Assembly (NCBI GenBank): GCA_963170055.1
Contig: CAUJGJ010000185.1
Coordinates: forward strand, 4,141,775-4,159,274
From: Halisarca cf. caerulea
Lineage: Eukaryota; Porifera; Demospongiae; Chondrillida; Halisarcidae
Length of the DNA: 17,500 nt
Direction: 5' to 3'
Both the position numbers and the translations under genes were made by a program. A model generated the notes under the pieces. The model saw only the letters and a list, made by a program, of their open reading frames with translations, was not told the DNA's origin and did not search any database. Within the stretch, counting starts at the first letter, position 1; each line of letters opens with the position of its first letter. Positions 1 through 17,500 of this stretch are shown here, piece by piece.

Positions 1-703
1 CTGCCTGACCACTAAAGGCTGACCTGTGGACGGCCCCAGTGATACTTAATACATCCCTTGACAGGACCACCTGTCTGCAGAGACCACTAACACTTGTTGC
101 CTTCAGTGGTCTTTAGAGACAGATTTAATTGTATAATGAAACCTGTCCTAAAGACCACCTGTCTATAGTGACCACCATTGGCTGGTCTATGAGCCACTTC
201 AGTGATACTATTATGGTACATACGTGTTAGAGTGAACCAGTCTTAATGACCACCTGTCTACAGAGACACTGTTGGCTGTTCCATGGGCCACCTCAGTGAT
301 AGTAATGCATCCCTGTGTAAGGACCACCTGTCTACAGTGACCACTATCACTTAGTCCCTGGAGTGGTTGTTGTAGACAGGTTTCACTGTACATTGATTTG
401 GATAATCCACTGCACTTACCATTCCACCCACATTTTCAGAAACAAATCATGGTGGATTAATGAGATTTGTTGCATGATGTAATGTAGTAGACTCGTCTAA
501 GATGTGATTATATCTCACAAGGAAATGGTGTCATCCTCTTGGCGAGGAGATTTCGCAGAACAGTGAAACCTGTCTGCAGTGACCACTATACATTGGTCCG
601 TGAATCACCCAGGTAATACTATTGCACCTTTACATAAGGACCACCTGTCTATAGAGACTGTCAGAGCTTGGTCCCTTGAGTGGTCTTTTAGGCAGTTTTA
701 CTG
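1..703. repeat. Degenerate CCACCTGTC repeat field (probable old MITE copies)
   Basis: Six copies of a core close to GACCACCTGTCTACAGTGAC start near 64, 153, 248, 322, 565 and 639, with spacings of about 74 to 95 bases inside each group. Complementary sentences such as GAGTGGTCTTTAGAGACAG also recur. An AGACAGGTTTCACTGT end (374-389) and its reverse complement ACAGTGAAACCTGTCT (560-575) look like terminal inverted repeats of two elements: one ending near 390 and one spanning about 560-702. This suggests old, internally repetitive miniature transposons. No coding sequence was recognised. Confidence 0.6.
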
Positions 704-1055
704 AATATTATCATAGCTGGGTGTAATATAGTGCAGATCGTGAGTTGTGATGACGCATTTGTTCACCAGACCTCTATTCATATGTTGGTATTGTCCATCA
801 TGTGTATTGTGTACATTTGAGGTCTCTTATCCAATGCTGTCTTGCCTGAGATTTTTGTTTGTCCAGCAGTATTGTGTGACTTACATACCTTCACTAAGAT
901 TGTCCCGATTTGTCGAAAACATGATTAATCTGGCTGTAATTTTGTAGATAGATGTGGTTGAATGAATCAGGTATTCATAGCTGTGCTTTTGTCATATGCA
1001 TGTACTTGTTATGTACGTATATTCTTGTACATGTATCCACGTTTTATACTCACAG
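704..1055 (+). other. Upstream PAK sequence, probably intron
   Basis: No exon was recognised here. The stretch ends in an acceptor, CACAG at 1051-1055. The reading frame stays open upstream of it from an ATG at 962, but residues before the acceptor show no PAK similarity and read like intron. The missing PAK N-terminus (about 70 residues by comparison with PAK1) should therefore come from exons outside the window. Confidence 0.45.
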
Positions 1056-11628
<10,573 letters not shown>

Positions 11629-11760
11629 AGACAGTGTACCTTAGGGTGACTGTTTCTGAGGCACAATCCTACTAATTATTATTAATATTGTCGTGAACCC
11701 TGCCTATTAGGTGTTTGTTTGATACTGTAATAATAAAACTGTGCACTTTCTATTCTTTCA
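11629..11760 (+). other. PAK 3' UTR and polyadenylation signal
   Basis: A canonical AATAAA lies at 11732-11737, about 104 bases after the stop, so cleavage is expected at roughly 11750-11760. This implies a very short 3' UTR. Confidence 0.7.
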
Positions 11761-13200
11761 GAGAAAAGTTGTTTTGCTATAGAGTTTGTTCATAAATGTA
11801 CGTACGTATGTACCTATAGATATATTATAGGGAATTATATACTTTTTCTTTGTTTGTAATTATGTAATGTGTAATTGTTGTACACTTTGTGAGATATGCA
11901 GAAAGCAGTGATGCACTCAATGTGAAGTATGTTATTCTTATGTATTTGTGCGTGTAAGCGATAAACTGGAGCGCTATATTATATTGCTAGAATGTTTGAT
12001 TCTACGTATATTTACAGCTGCAGCTACAATATGTACTGCAGACATGTTAATTTTGTTATTAATTATGCAAACTATAGTCTCCGAGCCTTAAGTGCATGTA
12101 TGTTTGGTGAAAAGTGACATGAGATAACATGTACCTCATGCAAAGGACATGATATAAGCATTTATTATCAGATCTAGAGCTAAATATAATACTACTATCA
12201 TGCAGGGTCGGTTTGTACATGAGGTATACACATACAGGGACAAAATGCATGAGGAGCACTTGCATATGGCCAGCTAGGAGTATGTACTAAACCAGGTACT
12301 TACTAATGAGCAAGTTCCACTGTAATTTGTGGTCAGGACCCTATAAAGTTTGCCGTAACAAGACTTCGTTATATATGCATTGCATGCTGTACACGAGTGA
12401 TTCATGTGAAAGAGCCTTAATCATAGGAAGTTACGCAGGGACCTGCAGTGTTAGCCTGTGTAATTCATACAATCTTGGCGATTATATAATTGTATAATCT
12501 TATTAACAATTATTATATTTATATATCTTTACCAATATACAGGAAAACCTCTATAGATTAAAGGACACCTCCCAAATGCAGAAACCTCCTTAAGGTCCTT
12601 GGCCGCAGCAGGTCACACTGTTCTGTTGTCTAAGACCAAATTACACTCAGTCCGATGATGCTGCAGTGAAACATCTCTAATTTGATCCTCCATATACTGT
12701 CATCGACCTTGTAATTGCTCCCAAAAAGTCACCCACATACTGAGATGAACTTGTCTTGTCAGGCCACCTCTCGAGCTAGTCCGGTCTAATTCTCTTGGCC
12801 CCAAGATGGAGGAATTTTCATGTAGTTTGTACAATGATTTTTATGTCACAGTTGAATATATAGCCATACCTAGTTTATCTGAAACTGGTTTGTCCGACCA
12901 TAGATACTCGATCCTACCATCCGACACTCTGCTGTGAATCACCACCACCACTCTGTGTACTATTTACCTTGATTTACCCAACACATGGTTTATACAACAC
13001 ATTTTATGAGGAACAAGCGTGGTCGGATAGACCAGGGCCCACTGTATATCCATTTCCCCCTGATTTACTCTTTCCAAAATTACACATGTATCTACTATAT
13101 ACGTACATCTAACACTTGCGAATATCATTTTTGCATGGGCAGTAACGTTTGTATTAGACGGCTGACCGATTAAATTTGAGCTTACCCGCTCAGACTGTGT
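11761..13200. other. Intergenic region between PAK and INTS6
   Basis: AT-rich sequence to about 12530 with TACGTACG tracts. Then, from about 12538 to 13045, comes a composite of transposon-like phrases (ACAGGAAAACCTCTATAG, GCAGTGAAACATCTCTAA, GTCGGATAGACCAGG...CCCACTGTA). No conserved gene was seen on either strand. Confidence 0.65.
12538..13045. repeat. Composite MITE-derived sequence
   Basis: CAGGAAAACCTCTATAG at the left and GGGCCCACTGTA at the right are end-like, and an internal CAGTGAAACATCTC suggests nested or tandem old copies of the CAGTGAAACCTCTC family. Boundaries are uncertain. Confidence 0.4.
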
Positions 13201-13247
13201 ACGTGCTTCATATTATTGAAAACATTCGGTAACGCCTACGCGCACAG

Positions 13248-13255
13248 TGACGTCA
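13248..13255. promoter_or_regulatory. Perfect cAMP-response element TGACGTCA
   Basis: The full palindromic CREB/ATF consensus lies 15 bases upstream of the TATA box and 146 bases upstream of the INTS6 start codon. Confidence 0.65.
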
Positions 13256-13262
13256 CGAATGG

Positions 13263-13270
13263 TATAAAAA
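13263..13270 (+). promoter_or_regulatory. TATA box TATAAAAA of INTS6
   Basis: A strong TATA match is preceded by a CRE and followed about 30 bases later by TCAGTCAG, a plausible initiator at about 13291-13296. It is correctly placed for the INTS6 transcript. Confidence 0.7.
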
Positions 13271-13307
13271 GGCGAACGCCGGCCTATCCGTCAGTCAGCT
13301 GGCTGAC

Positions 13308-13383
13308 GTATGCAAAATGTCGTAGCAGAGAGGGGGAGTACACAACTCGCGTTCATTAACTTCTTTTTCTGTATTGTGCCTAG
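13308..13383 (+). other. Possible 76-nt leader intron or unspliced 5' UTR of INTS6
   Basis: GTATGC at 13308 could be a donor, and the pyrimidine-rich TTCTTTTTCTGTATTGTGCC followed by TAG at 13381-13383 is a good acceptor. The interval contains two upstream ATGs: 13310, in frame with the main ORF, and 13317, a two-codon uORF ending in TAG at 13325. Splicing would remove both. Confidence 0.4.
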
Positions 13384-13393
13384 TCCTTTCAAA

Positions 13394-17078
<3,685 letters not shown>

Positions 17079-17500
17079 GTTAGTTAGCAGTCTCCATAGA
17101 AACCATGTTGGTAGTCTCCATGGCAACCCTATTGCTGGTGTCCATTGATTATGTCTGTTTGCTTTGAAGATGTTTTAGTGGGTAATAGCCTATATACTTG
17201 TATGTATACAATGGAATCTCCCTCTTTGCAAACTCTCCAAATTTCAGAAACCTCACTTGTGAACTATTTATTAGGCCTAGGCGTGTCTTGTTGTGTTAAT
17301 ACATGTAACTGTCTCCGAACCGCAAAGTCTTCCAAATCATGGAAATTCTATAGGGCTCCAAATCAGCCCATGCAGAAGGCTCCACAGTGTGCAGTTCTGT
17401 CAACACATCTTCTGTGTACAGCAGAACCTCTGAGTAAGGACACTTAAAGGTCTTTTGTCCTCTGTCAGGAGTTTGTCCTCTTTGGGAGGTTCAAAATGTT
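17079..17500 (+). other. INTS6 intron 5, runs off the window
   Basis: It begins with donor GTTAGT. Three imperfect copies of a phrase like GTAGTCTCCATGGCAACC lie at about 17087-17145. A transposon-like end TA-CAGCAGAACCTCTGAGTA starts at 17417 and continues past the window edge. No further INTS6 exon recognised. Confidence 0.75.

Noticed and set aside
962..1055. ATG at 962 as the PAK start codon
   Set aside because: The frame is open into the CRIB exon, but the residues before the CACAG acceptor are hydrophobic and Cys/Tyr-rich, unlike the basic, polar segment before CRIB in PAKs.
13310..13393. INTS6 translation starting at 13310 with a 28-residue extension
   Set aside because: INTS6 proteins start directly at the first VWA strand. 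13310 has a poor start context, and the extension contains a strong acceptor-like tract.

Overview
The window is nuclear DNA from an invertebrate animal. It is intron-rich, full of (GT)n and TACGTATG microsatellites, and studded with short non-autonomous DNA transposons. Both genes keep animal-type exon structures and are close in sequence to their vertebrate orthologues. An early-branching marine metazoan such as a sponge is my best guess, but it rests only on general genome texture and I could not test it.

Layout. (1) Positions 1-1055: a field of degenerate repeats built on a CCACCTGTCTACAGTGACCAC core, with no recognised exon. (2) Positions 1056-11628, + strand: thirteen exons of a group I p21-activated kinase (PAK1/2/3 type). 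They run from the CRIB Rac/Cdc42-binding segment through autoinhibitory and PIX-binding segments to a complete Ser/Thr kinase domain, stop codon and AATAAA signal. The first ~70 residues lie upstream of the recognised part. All splice phases agree and the joined exons give 465 residues. (3) Positions 11629-13393: intergenic DNA with the PAK 3' end, repeats and a compact promoter (perfect CRE, then a TATA box). (4) Positions 13394-17078 and beyond, + strand: the first five exons (199 residues) of Integrator complex subunit 6 (INTS6), covering the von Willebrand A-like domain with its MIDAS residues. The rest lies outside the window.

The two genes are neighbours on one strand, with no evidence of shared function: PAK signals from Rac/Cdc42 to the cytoskeleton and kinase cascades, while INTS6 is a nuclear subunit of the RNA polymerase II-associated Integrator complex.

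The more unusual content is in the introns: a near-perfect ~195 bp-armed foldback between the two PAK exons carrying the HRD and DFG motifs; at least five short TA-flanked elements with CAGT... ends, one lying directly on a PAK splice donor; (GT)n tracts starting at or just after three PAK donors; complementary (GT)n and (AC)n blocks within one intron; a transposon inserted in a ~60-70 bp repeat cluster; a 16 bp minisatellite and a 23-base G run in the INTS6 gene; and a possible 76-nt 5' leader intron that would remove two upstream AUGs from INTS6.
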